Origin: Lithospermum erythrorhizon
Lineage: Eukaryota; Streptophyta; Magnoliopsida; Boraginales; Boraginaceae
Length of the DNA: 64,000 nt
Assembly: GCA_019722365.1 (NCBI GenBank)
Contig: JADFUC010001333.1
Coordinates: forward strand, 186,001-250,000
Reading direction: 5' to 3'
The translations under genes were made by a program, and so were the position numbers. Shown piece after piece: positions 1-10,972 of this stretch (position 1 is its first letter; each line of letters starts with the position of its first letter). A model generated the notes under the pieces. It saw only the letters and a program-made list of their open reading frames with translations, had not been told where the DNA came from and searched no databases.

Positions 1-460
1 TTTACTTGAATCGGAATACTAATAAACTCTTATTTGAGTTGTAGCTAGTGTTGATTTCACAAATATCTGAGTAGTTATTTAAGTTTCTAAGGCTTGCATG
101 AAGTGCAAAGAGATTAATTAATTATTACCAATGACCACTTTGGGCAACTTTGATTTGAGAGTTCCTCCCTCTCGATCAAATTAATTGTCGCTTTTGTTTT
201 TCAATAGTCACGAATTTTATGTAATAAGAAGCCATATTAATACCAGGAAGTCTAGTTGCCAACAAAAAACAGAATTTACTATGATGTAGTAGTAGTAGAA
301 ACAATTTGAAAATACATGTTTATAAAATAGTGACATAATTTCCATACTCAAATCAACTAACCAAATAGGCTAATGACCGAGGGCCGAATTGGATTCATTG
401 GTAACATTTTAGAACAAATGTTCTTGATCAGAACAGCATTATTAAGGAAAATAACAAGTA
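1..460. other. No gene recognised
   Basis: AT-rich sequence with a short AGT run near 287-297. It lies downstream of the minus-strand gene that ends at 461 and probably contains that gene's 3' UTR. I see no convincing coding potential or RNA gene. Confidence 0.5.
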
Positions 461-1018
461 TTATTGGCTTAAAATGCTTTGTTGGTAGACTCCATGAAGT
501 TTCTGCCAAGAGTCTTCTCTTTGCATCTTCAACTGCTTATAGAAATCCTGAATAAATGTTTCAGCTCTATCATATAGTTCTTCTTCACTAATCTCCCCAT
601 CTTCAACGAATTCCTCTGCTTCCTCTGCCTCCTCCTTTCCAGCGACGAACAAACTCATCGTGGAATCACATTTCTTGATCGGATCAATCAACTTAACAGA
701 ACCATCAACTTTTTCCGCGGGGAGTCCAGATTTTTTCTTTGTTTGATCATCTTCTGACGAAGTTTCTGTTTCATCCTTAAGTTTCACTACTTGTTTATCA
801 TTCTTGCTTTGCACTGCAGCAAGAGGTTTCTTATGATCTTCTGGAGTGCTGGAAATGAAGGAAAGAAGGCCAGATTCCGCTCCAAGTGCAATTATGAGAA
901 TGTTGAGGACCAAATACAGATAAGCAGATCTTATCGATGATGATAGCAGAGGTGTGATAATGAGGAATGCTAATATGAAGAAAAGCTTCAAGATTTGGGA
1001 TTTCTTGAAGTTTTCCAT
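461..1018 (-). CDS. DUF4408/DUF761-type small membrane protein
   Basis: Single-exon protein of 185 aa. Residues about 9-50 are strongly hydrophobic (two adjacent membrane segments). The middle (about 60-140) is charged and low in complexity, rich in K, E and S. The last 35 residues read RAETFIQDFYKQLKMQRED and so on, the signature C-terminal motif of the plant DUF761/cotton-fibre-expressed family, in which an FI..FY.QLKMQR core is nearly invariant. Proteins with an N-terminal hydrophobic DUF4408 part and this tail are common in plants and are small, intronless and of unknown biochemical role. The ATG at 1016-1018 is the first Met before the hydrophobic segment. Family membership is seen in the sequence; function is unknown. 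Confidence 0.8.
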   Translation of the reverse strand: MENFKKSQILKLFFILAFLIITPLLSSSIRSAYLYLVLNILIIALGAESGLLSFISSTPEDHKKPLAAVQSKNDKQVVKLKDETETSSEDDQTKKKSGLPAEKVDGSVKLIDPIKKCDSTMSLFVAGKEEAEEAEEFVEDGEISEEELYDRAETFIQDFYKQLKMQREDSWQKLHGVYQQSILSQ

Positions 1019-4000
1019 GAATATAGCAGTAGCAGCAGAATAATATTGTTTGAAAGGCTGGGCAAGTGAGCTCTAGACAGTATGCTCTACTATAAAGAAT
1101 AGTTAGAGGGGTAGGGACTTAATTTATAATTTGATGGTGGTAGTGAGGGAAGGGAAGAGGTATACACAAAGGTAGGGGCCTCCCATTTATGCACTTATTA
1201 CATAGGGTGAAACAGGTAGAAATTTATAATAGGGTGGGTCAGAAAAAGGAACAAATCTGAAGACATAAGACTTTGAATTTTATGAGAATTAATGAAATAT
1301 AACAAGAGTGGCAGAAGGCTACATTGAGAAAAAGATGAAAGATACTAATGTTACTCGATTGGACAAGTGATGATAAGGTCGGTGAAGATATGTTTGCATA
1401 TTCTCATTTGTTTCACTTTTCTTTCTCTTTCTTTGAAAGCAAGCTCTCAGCCTCACCATTTGAAGATTCTTGATTCCTGGCAATTTTAGCTATTGCATGT
1501 TTACTTTGGATATTCTTAAGTGGCCCACAAAAGTTATTCCATAATATCCAATTCCATGAAGTAATACAAATTTCTAATTATTTGATTCATGTACAAAGAT
1601 TGATAAGAGTGATTGGAATGGCGAATGGGTATGGAAACCTTTTTGTTAAAACAACATAAATGAAGTGTGTATGAATATAATCATACTCACTTTAAGTAGC
1701 GTGGAGCCAGAAAGCAGCATGCACAAGGGCAGTTTGAAGCATGCACCGCCCAAACAAAGAATAATTAAAGGTATCAAGTGTAACGGGGAAGGATGGTAAT
1801 CACTGAGAGACGGACAACCGAACGACAACAATAGGGACGAATGAAACTAGAATTTAGAGTGGAGTGAGGCTGATCTTCGGCAACAATACTATGTTCTCTG
1901 TAACAACTTATTATAGTGAAGCATTGTAATGCAAGCGATTCATAACAATCTGCTCAAAGATTCAAATGAGAATGCATGCAGACGAAGGTCCTCACTCGAA
2001 TTAGATTGGTAAAAACAATCCTTTGCATTAACTCACTTTCCATGCCTTATGCAAGAGAACAAGGATCAAATTATGGCTCCTAAGGCTTCAGCACCACAGT
2101 TTCTAAAGAGTGTACTACTACTTACAAAAGAGTGTATAATTAATTTAAAGAGTGCACAATTATATATATGAAAATGAAGCATCGGTTTGATGAAGATTGG
2201 GGTATATTCTTCGCCAGACTTAGTTCGCTGTAATCAAGCCTAACGGAACTTGAAATCTCATCGAGAATGTTCCAATAAGGCCATGAGGGGGTCCTCCAGC
2301 GCTCAAGTCGACATGGTATAAAGAAATAACTAACCCTCAAGATCATCAGGACCATTGCATTTCGGATTCATCAGAAAAGTTTAAGAAAATATAGGTCTTT
2401 TCTGTGGCCTAAATATTTTAAATTGCAAGACAGAATACATGTGAATGCCCTTTCAATCTAGCTTGATATGGATATTTTCTTGCCTCGCCATATGTTGGTA
2501 ATAATACTACATCAAACTGTAAATATCAATATTGCGATCTTGTTAGAAGCTTATTGGTAAAAAGGAGGCGAGAGTCTTAAATGAAGCCATAAAACATAAC
2601 ATGTGGAATTGTAATCTGGAAGTATTGAAATGGTTGACAGATTAGTCGAGTCATCTGAGTGGCGAGAATCTCGTATTGAAGTGAAACGCCAGAAGGGCTG
2701 TTAGTGTAAATTTTCTGTTTTACCGATAGGTATGTTATGCATCTTAGTACATAATCTTAGTAATACTACGTATATAGGTATGATAGATGTAATCAATAGG
2801 TTATGTTTTATTATATGTATGATATTTGAGAATGTTTTTAATGTATGTAACGGCTGAATAGTCCATATATAGTATAACAGTGCTAAATTAATGTCAAGTT
2901 AACAGCCACCAAAGATGAAAAAGCTCCTCGGCTCTAATTGCCTTAACGTGTAACATTTGTCGCCTAAAGCCAGAAAATTGAAAATATGGAATAATCTCAT
3001 CATAGATTCCGAATCTTTGTAATTTTCCCTACAATTTTGTTTGTATTCTACGAGTAAAGTCGTTTATATTTGGAATCATATTTACTCGTCACATCCTACA
3101 ATATTTCCTCAAGGTACCTCGTGCTAGGCTAGTAGCATTATTTGCTCGTCATACACTGCATATGTTTCTATTTTCTCATCACTAAATATAGGAACATAAC
3201 TCTCACTTAATTGTCAAATTTAGGTTTATTGAAATTTAAAACATACTATAACATGTTTGGCTAGTAGTATCACCTATTTATTTCACTCATTTTGCATAAT
3301 CACTGAATTTATGAAAGAAATAAGATAGAGTAACTTAGATCTATTAAAGCCAGTGGAAACGCTAATTTATTGACGTATCTTTAAATCATTTATATTAGAG
3401 GTCTTTTGTTGATTCTCATTGAAAAAAATATTCATGATATTAACTTTTTTTAAGCGAGGGATTCGCGGCCCGAATTCTTTAAATCGAGTGTCTGTTTAGT
3501 TAAACTTGGGCCAAGCCTTGATAGTCTGAGATCAGCCTGTGTTAAGTAGAAATGCTTAATGCTATCTGGCGCTTTGTGTGAAATCTTCGGCAAATAAAAA
3601 ATATTAATAGAAAAAATTATTCATGTCTACAATCATGGCTTCATTTATAAATTAAAATTACTTACTTGCATAGTCGGTTATTATGGACATGTTGGGTTTC
3701 ATCACTATATGGTGGAGGAAATTTCCTTCGAGTGGAAGTTTGTGGTTTGTATGGTTTGCGAAAGGTTGGTGGTCACCCTTTTCGCTTCCTAATTATGGAC
3801 GCTGTATCTTTCTATTATCTTTCATATGTCAAAATCATCATGGACCCACAGAAAGTACAAGACTTTTTCAAATTCGTCTATGTTCCAAATTTTCATAGTA
3901 TTTATTTTGCACCACGAAAATTTCAAATTTGTGAATGACAAAATATTAGTAATAATTATTTAGTAACAAATAATCAATTGGTAAATTAATTACAAACTTG

Positions 4001-4640
4001 TTTTATTAATTATATTGACAAATATGACTTTGATTAAAAAATTAAAATCATTATATCAATAATAAAATATATTACTCGGTTCAATTATATTTAACATATT
4101 TTTTATCAACAAAAATATTGAATTAAAAATAAACTAATCATCCAAATTTCAAGACTTAAAAATCATTTTTATGATAGACCTGATAGTTATTATTAACATT
4201 AGAGACATCATTATTTATATCTATGAATTGTATACTATATAATTTGAAAAATCAATTCTAGATAATTAATATGTGAATATATATATTAATCATGAATATA
4301 TAATATATTGATTTAATTTATATATATTTCATATAATAATATTTTCTATAAATGGTCAAACTATAATTAAAATGTATTAAAAGTAAAATCACCATCATAA
4401 GAATAAGAATTTGATAATATCATTTTATCGAAGCACTAAGATTACATAATTAAATTATCTACTCATTTAATATAATCATATTTAATATATGTTATTGATC
4501 AAAGTTAAAAAAATTATTTTTAGAATATTATATATCCACATATGGAAATTATTATTGATGTGGCCGCGTATCGGGAGATAATAAGTTGTCCGGACTCGTC
4601 AAGGAGTTCATGTAGAGCAGCAAACCCCCAGGAGCCACTC
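1019..4640. other. Intergenic, AT-rich, no gene supported
   Basis: About 3.6 kb between two divergently oriented genes. It contains only short open frames with no recognisable domain (for example around 1646-1831, 2140-2355 and 3666-3938). The part from 3940 to 4540 is extremely AT-rich. No LTR pair or tRNA was recognised. The two ends presumably carry the promoters of the flanking genes. Confidence 0.5.
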
Positions 4641-4649
4641 ATCCCCCCC

Positions 4650-4657
4650 TATATATA
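4650..4657 (+). promoter_or_regulatory. Probable TATA box of the GGP gene
   Basis: TATATATA preceded by a C-rich run and followed by pyrimidine-rich sequence, in which a transcription start near 4680-4690 would be expected. This would give a 5' leader of about 400 nt, long enough to hold the upstream ORF. The start site itself is inferred. Confidence 0.55.
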
Positions 4658-4831
4658 CCCATTATTCCTCCCTTCCTCCTTTCCAAGCTCCTCGTTTTCC
4701 TCCAAGTTGACTCAAATTGCAATTCTTGTTTCAAAAAGGGTTGAATCTGGACAATTAATTTGACAAAGTTGTGATATTTAGCTGTTTTGATTGGTTGGGC
4801 TAAATCCCAGGTTGAAGAAAGTGTAGAAATC

Positions 4832-5026
4832 ACGGCTATACACGGAGTACAACCCCTTAAGCATGCCCAATCAGTACAAAGCAGAAGGGGTTTTGTTGTA
4901 AGTGAAATCAACAGCAACCCTTCTCCTCAACACGGTGGGCGTGGTGTACCATTGGTGGTTCTCCTTCGCTCTTTTCCTTGCTGGTGGTGGTTGTACCATT
5001 GCATGGTACATAGTAGTATCAATTAA
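4832..5026 (+). promoter_or_regulatory. ACG-initiated upstream ORF in GGP leader
   Basis: A 64-codon frame runs from an ACG at 4832-4834 to a TAA at 5024-5026, just upstream of the main ATG at 5089. It has no in-frame ATG. Its peptide starts TAIHGVQPLKHAQSVQ and has a GGRGVPL segment near the middle. VTC2/GGP leaders of flowering plants are known to carry a conserved 60-65 aa uORF that begins at a non-canonical ACG and lowers GGP translation when ascorbate is high. Position, length and start codon all fit. Repression in this species is inferred from the family. Confidence 0.8.
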
Positions 5027-5088
5027 GTTAAATTTTAGGCGAAATTGTTAGTTGAGAAGAAAAGTTGGATTGTTTTAAAGGTTCTGAA

Positions 5089-7000
5089 ATGATGTTGGCG
5101 AGGATTAAAGAGAGGTTTCCAACTGTTTTCCAAAAGGAAGAGGTGGGGGAAAGTGGTGGTGGCTGTGGCCGGAATTGCCTCAGGCATTGCTGTCTTCCAG
5201 GTAAATTAAGCTCGTTTAAACAGATCTGGGACTATAAAGTATCCGTCGCCACTGGTTAACTTAGTGGTTAAGCTCGTTTGGAGTTAATGGTGCATGTGTA
5301 TGTCTTCAATTAGTTTTCTTTTATGTTTGTTCAAGCTCAGTTGAAGTTTAGCTTAATTTTGATTTGAGAAGGGTCAAAACTGCCTTTAAATGGATTGAAT
5401 TAATTTATTAAGTGTTAGGTAGGGTCAAAGCTGCCTTTGTATGCATTTAAGAGGTTAAATAAGGTTGATAATGAGAAGGATTTGGTTGGTCTTCGAAGAA
5501 ACTGTTGGTGTGGACTCTCTCCTCTAGTGGGAGGATCGTATGCAGAAGGGGCTTTTTCGCTATGACGTAACTGCTTGCGAAACCAAGGTCTTATTAAAGT
5601 CTTTCCTTGTTTTCAATTGAATTACTTGTTCTTTATTTGTAATATAGTTTGAAGAGAGCTTTGGCTAACGTTTGTGTGGATGGTATTGCAATAATAGGTC
5701 ATTCCAGGAAAGTGCGGCTTTATTGCACAGCTGAATGAGGGAAGGCACCTCAAGAAAAGGCCAACAGAGTTTCGAGTTGATAAGGTCTTGCAACCTTTTG
5801 ACGAGAACAAATTCAACTTCACTAAGGTTGGGCAGGAAGAGGTGATCTTCCAATTTGAACCAAGTGAGGATGATGATGTCCACTTCTTCCCAAATGCCCC
5901 CATTGATGCTGATAACTCTCCTAGTGTTGTTGCGATTAATGTACGTACCTTGTTTTTGGTCAGTTGTTGTGCTTTCAGTGAAAAATTAAAGGTTTAAGCT
6001 GATCATTTTGCTTATGATGCTACAGGTTAGTCCTATTGAATACGGGCATGTGTTGCTGATCCCTCATGTTCTTGAATGTTTACCCCAAAGGATTGACCAC
6101 GGAAGCTTATTACTTGCTCTTCACATGGCAGTGGAAGCTGCAAACCCATACTTTCGTTTGGGTTACAACAGCTTGGGTGCATTTGCCACCATCAATCATC
6201 TTCATTTTCAGGTGCTTTATCTCTCTGTTTTTATGTTATTGGCCTTTGCTAATTTCTCCCCTGACTAAAATTAGTTCTCGAGCTTGAAGATTTTCACCTG
6301 ATTGAAACATCGTTATATAAACAGGCTTATTACTTGGCTGTGCCCTTTCCAATTGAAAAGGCTCCTACTAAGAAGGTAACGTCCACCAGAAATGGGGTGA
6401 AAATATCAGATGTCCTCAATTATCCGGTTAGATGCCTTGTCTTTGAAGGTGGGGAGTCCATAGAGAATCTATCTAATGTCATCTCAGACTGCTGCATTTG
6501 TCTTCAAGAGAACAATATCCCCTTCAATGTGTTGATTGCGGATTCTGGAAGAAGGGTATTCCTTTTCCCCCAGGTAACTATTTCAGGGCTCAATAGAATC
6601 CTCATATTTTATTTTTTTGTGTATTATTTCTAACCATTCCATTGACTACAAACAGTGCTATGCTGAAAAACAAGCTCTCGGGGAAGTAAGTGCCGAGCTC
6701 CTTGACACCCAAGTCAATCCAGCAGTATGGGAAATCAGTGGACATATGGTGTTGAAAAGGAAGGAGGACTATGAGGGAGCCAGCGAGGAAAATGCTTGGA
6801 AGCTCCTCGCAGAGGTCTCTCTCTCCAAAGAGAGATTCCAGGAAGTTAAAACTCTGATGTTTGAAGCTATTGGCAGCATCATTTCGGAAACTGAGAGGGT
6901 TGGTGACAGTTTGCTTGAGAAGCCAGATATTATTCCGCCTCAAGAAGATGTTGATGATGCTCTCAACAAAGGTTCCCATCCTGCTATGGTTCCAGTTTAG
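5089..7000 (+). CDS. GDP-L-galactose phosphorylase (VTC2/GGP type)
   Basis: Converts GDP-L-galactose and phosphate to L-galactose 1-phosphate and GDP, the controlling step of the Smirnoff-Wheeler ascorbate pathway. Exons by splice sites and frame: 5089-5200, 5423-5587 (see below), 5698-5940, 6026-6211, 6325-6573, 6656-7000. Recognisable blocks are SGGGCGRNCL near the N-terminus, LFRYDVTACETK, QLNEGRHLKKRPTEFRVDKV, SPIEYGHVLLIP and the HIT-type active site HLHFQ (about 6198-6211), then the C-terminal WEISGHMVLKRKEDYEGAS. The first ATG is used; no earlier in-frame ATG occurs in the leader. Exon 2 is abnormal: family residues equivalent to PPVAFLDSLLLGE are degraded and the frame is broken. An ORF of 411 aa results only if 5464-5527 is removed as an intron. 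Otherwise it is a pseudogene or contains an assembly error. All other exons are intact and highly conserved. Family identity is certain; functionality is not. Confidence 0.85.
5464..5527 (+). other. Candidate 64-nt intron or frameshift lesion in GGP exon 2
   Basis: The segment starts AAG|GTTGAT and ends in a pyrimidine-rich CTCTCCTCTAG, so it has plausible splice borders. Removing it joins codon phases exactly (..KRLNK to WEDRMQK..). Inside it the codons for DSLL are still readable in frame with the downstream WEDR, followed by a TAG where the family has LGE. So it is decayed coding sequence rather than an ancestral intron. Its length is near the lower limit for plant introns. Confidence 0.5.
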
Positions 7001-7102
7001 GTAAAATGTTCCAGTCACTCTTTTCGACGGGCCATTCTACGTATGGTCATCAGTAGTTCATCTTTCTAGTTTTTGTTGTTGGAGTTCCTATGTATCCTCC
7101 TT

Positions 7103-7108
7103 AATAAA
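7103..7108 (+). terminator. AATAAA polyadenylation signal, GGP gene
   Basis: AATAAA about 100 nt after the GGP stop codon, a typical place for the plant near-upstream element. The exact cleavage site cannot be seen. Confidence 0.5.
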
Positions 7109-7994
7109 TGCAAACTGTGTCTGCTGGTATGTCTTTTCCAAGTCAGTTGGAGTTGGTTTTTATGATGTGTTTCTAGAGTCGATGTATTTGGGGAGATGCA
7201 TGTTTAAGATGGTTACAGATCCTTCATTCATCCTTGTGACTCTTCTGTTTGGTACAATTTACCATGAATCAACAACAAATGGTGTGTTAAATACATTGTT
7301 AGGGCATTTTAGTCGACGATGCAACTATGCATGTGAATCATAGATTTGCTGTTATAAAACGTTGATATGCTTTGATTTTCCAGTTAAAACTTTACACCTC
7401 TTTTAGCTATGACAAAATTTAATAAATATAAGTGGAGTTTTGATAGACAGCATACATGGATGTTTCGGTAAGGATGTAAGGTAGTGTTTGCTGGTTACTA
7501 ATTACTAGAATGTGTTTTGTCTGTACAATACTCCAGATTATTATGTGATATGGTCCTTCCACGGTACAATAATTAGTAGGTATGATGACTTATTAGTTGA
7601 CAGTATGGTATTAGCAGCTCTTGAAGATCTACTACTCGGTGTTTGTTGCTTCTGCCCTCTGGTGCTATGTACTTTTTCTGAATGTTCCCTTCACTTCTAC
7701 TATGATCTAGATTTTTCTAGTGCATCTCTCCCTTGTACGAAACCATACAAAGGATACAAAATTTTAGTACTTGAAGAATACAAGAAAAAGGGATAAATTA
7801 AGGGAAGTCAGATAATTTGGGACCTGGAGTGAAAGCACAAAACTAACAGGAGACTGTTTTTAAAATGACCCGAAATTGAAGTGAGAGCAATTTCTCTTAA
7901 TTCGCATAGATAATAAGAATAGATAATAAGGAGTTAGTTTGATCAACCATTTTGATTTATTTCACATTTTCATAAAAATGAGCTAAAAAAACAA
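7109..7994. other. Intergenic, no gene recognised
   Basis: AT-rich sequence. A 94-codon open frame at 7512-7796 shows no family features and no splice context. The beginning may be the end of the GGP transcript. Confidence 0.45.
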
Positions 7995-8530
7995 GTTGGA
8001 AACCTTGCCCCACAATTGCAGCCAGTAACATGACTAGGCACTATTGCTGAATTTTGGATTTTAGTGATGCTTAGTTATTTGTCTTGTGATCCCCAACATG
8101 TCTGAGTGTCAATTAATTTTATAATATATTTTTTATAGTCACAAATAATAAAATTAAAAATTATGTAAGGGAAAAAAAAAAGGTGATTTTATATCATTCG
8201 AAATTATCTTGAAGAAAAATAATTGAATATATTATATGTGATGTAAACTCTCATATATAAAAATTTGTTAACAATATAGGTGAGTAATTACTGGAGTACG
8301 ATATCAGAGTTATTTATAAAAGGAAAATCCTAGTGAAAGAAATAATTGTGAGATTTGAATTTTGGGGTGATTAATTACTAAAATGGTAAAATAGGAAAAT
8401 TTGACTTGACTTTGGTAGCATTGAATCATGCTACTTGGCGTTATATATGGGATAGATTTTAGCCGTTAAGAGTCAGGAGGTTTATCTCAAGGGCCCAAGG
8501 TCTTAATTATTTTCAAAACAATCCATTGTA
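7995..8530. repeat. Left part of a duplicated upstream block (copy 1)
   Basis: Two pieces match 13180-13340. One is the run around 7996-8066 (GTTGG.AACCTTGCC, AACATGACTA, TTGGATTTTAGT). The other is the run 8450-8530 (TTTTAGCCGTTAAGAG, TCAAGGGCCCA, CTTAATTATTTTCAAAACAA). In the second copy these pieces are only about 10 nt apart, so about 380 bp (8067-8449) is extra here or lost there. It belongs to the duplication described at 12012-14455. Confidence 0.6.
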
Positions 8531-8929
8531 TATACCTTATAAAGTGTAAATGATAAGGATGTTTCTTTTCATTCTTAATAAGAACATTTATGCCTCCCAA
8601 ATACTCTAATTACTAGACATTAATTCCAAAAATAGTAATTTAACATTAAGTTAATTACTACTTTTAATAATAACAATTATTTTATGGTTTGATAAAAATA
8701 TAAATGACCTAAATGGGATAACGATGGTAAATATCTTGGCCGATAAAACAGTGGGCGTTAATTACATCTGCTACGTTACTCCGTAGGGTATTAGCGCGTG
8801 TGCCCTTGAAACCGCCTTAATACTTATAAATATCCCATATTTGAGGTTGAGAGGTAATCGCTTTTTTAAAGCTGGCGATTAAAATTAAGTCTCGAACTCC
8901 ACCGGCGCTGATTTAGCTTTATAAATCGG

Positions 8930-9265
8930 GTGATTCGTCGCCGTCGTGGTCAGAATGCTGCGGAGGCCAGCGGCGTCATCGACTTCGTGTGCCCTCGACG
9001 TCAGGCCCATCAGGCCTTTGATGTCACCATTTGAGTCGGAACCATGGATTCAAGAGTGTGGCTAGTAAACTAGGAGTAGCGTAGGATCGCGGGCGCGTTG
9101 AAGTCGGGGGCGGTCGGACCGCGAATCAAGCTCGTGAGATGTCTGAAGATAGATGAAATGCCCATAGCATAGTGATCATGGCGATGCGGTGGCATTAGGC
9201 CGCCGGCAGTACGGATCGAGGCGAGATAATGAGAGATATCGATGGCTGGCCGTCGATAGATGGGC
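8930..9265. other. GC-rich island, identity unknown
   Basis: About 335 bp much richer in G and C than the surrounding DNA, with many CG dinucleotides. No open frame of useful length and no domain was recognised on either strand. It could be a captured gene fragment inside a transposon, or a relic of a less methylated sequence. Confidence 0.4.
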
Positions 9266-9536
9266 CTTAAAATCCACCCACGTTACGAGTTTTATGTATT
9301 CTAATATTATTATTTAATATATTATTATTAAACATAATATGAATATTACAATGATATTCTATGAAGTCATCACACCATAATAAATAAAATGGTATAACGT
9401 TAGACTTTATTTTAAAATAAAATTGAACAAAAAGATATTTAGCTTATAGTTAAAATATACATATTTATATAACTAAAAGTTTAAATAAAACGTCCTATTT
9501 TTTTTATTAAGGACAAATTGCCATTCCAACTAAAAT

Positions 9537-10500
9537 TAATTATATGCATCTTATTATTATCTTTATTATCACAATAATATATTGACTCTATAAAACCTGA
9601 ATAGAAAATGTATGATTTAACTTATGATTAAAACATCTATATTTATACATCTTCTAAAAGTTTAGATGAAATCGTGATTCTTTCATTTTTAAAACATATT
9701 GTTTTCCAACTAAAATATTTCAACTAAAATTAAGTATACGCATCTTATTATTAGCTTTATTATCACAATTATATTAATCATTAGATTAATAGATGGTGAG
9801 AAATACAAAGAGACGAGAATCATTGGTAATACATGTAGTAACTTATGCAATTAATTCATTATACTAATAATGTACAATTCAATACAATTAATTATTTTTG
9901 AGAAAAAAAGTTAGACTCTTGAATGGAGTTACATATGACTCGTTATTATTATTTGGAGTTGCTAATAATATTCAATTCATTATTTGGCGTTACATATGAA
10001 TTCAATACAATTCAATACATTATTTATATGCATCTTATTATTATCTTTATTATCACAATAATTATTGGCTCTATAAAACTTGAATAAAAAATATATGATT
10101 TAACTTATGATTAAAACATTTATATTGATACATCTTCTAAAAGTTTAGATAAAATTAGCGATTCTTTCATTTTTTATTAAGAACATATTATTAGATCGAC
10201 TAAAATATTTCAACTAAAATTAAGTATGCAAAATCGCCTTATTATATTTATTGTCATAATTATATTAATCATTAGGTCAATAGAAGGTGAGAAAAATACA
10301 AAATGGCCAAGAATCATTAATACATGTAGTAACTTATGTAATTGTTCATTATACTAATACAATTCAATACAAGTAATTATTTTTGAAAAAAAAGTTAAAC
10401 TCTTGAATAGAGTTCACATATGACTCATTATTATTTAGAATACATATAATATTCAATTCTGTTATTTGGAGTTACATATGAATTCAATACAATTCAATAC
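9537..10500. repeat. Two-copy tandem repeat, about 480 bp each
   Basis: Unit 1 (about 9537-10017) and unit 2 (about 10018-10500) align along their length. Both contain TATGCATCTTATTATTATC, ATACATCTTCTAAAAGTTTAG, AATACATGTAGTAACTTATG and end in GAATTCAATACAATTCAATAC. A degenerate partial third unit seems to lie at 9430-9536. Units differ by scattered substitutions and small indels. No coding potential. Confidence 0.75.
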
Positions 10501-10736
10501 TAATAATTAATATAATTATGTAATAAAGATAATAATAAGATGTAAAATAATTAATCTATATATTTAACATAGTTAATAAATGTGTGCTAAGAGATGGTTG
10601 TTTCTTTCCTTTTATTTAAATTAAAACTAAATTATTCCTTCAAATTAAAATAATTCTGATTGAATTAAATTTATGTTTTCTTACCATGACTTATGATAAT
10701 AATAAATATATACATCTGATTGGTTATTAATTAATA

Positions 10737-10972
10737 CTCCATCCGTTCCAATTTAGCGATCATGGAGGTAAAAAATACTTTATTAAGGGGTGGAGTAATA
10801 TTATTAATATACTAAGTATTTTATCAAAATAATTATGAAAATAAAAGAAATATACTTTTATTAAGGGACAAAAGTATAAAGATCGAGATAAAGTTAGCTT
10901 GAAATCACTTTTATAATAGTAAAAGGAAATAAATTTTTGCTTAAGCGATAGAATTAAATTGGAGCGGACGGG
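10737..10972. mobile_element. Stowaway-like MITE (236 bp)
   Basis: Left end CTCCATCCGTTCCAATTT and the reverse complement of the right end (CCCGTCCGCTCCAATTT) form terminal inverted repeats of the Stowaway type. The element is flanked by TA on both sides (10735-10736 and 10973-10974). It is non-coding and would depend on a Tc1/mariner transposase supplied elsewhere. Confidence 0.75.

Noticed and set aside
1646..1831. Short open frames at 1646-1831, 2140-2355, 3666-3938, 7512-7796, 29548-29790, 50828-51264 and 53448-53648.
   Set aside because: No domain, no biased composition and no splice context; expected by chance in 64 kb.
4787..4831. Extension of the GGP uORF upstream of the ACG.
   Set aside because: The frame is open here but has no ATG, and the family uORF is known to start at ACG; size and start fit without the extension.
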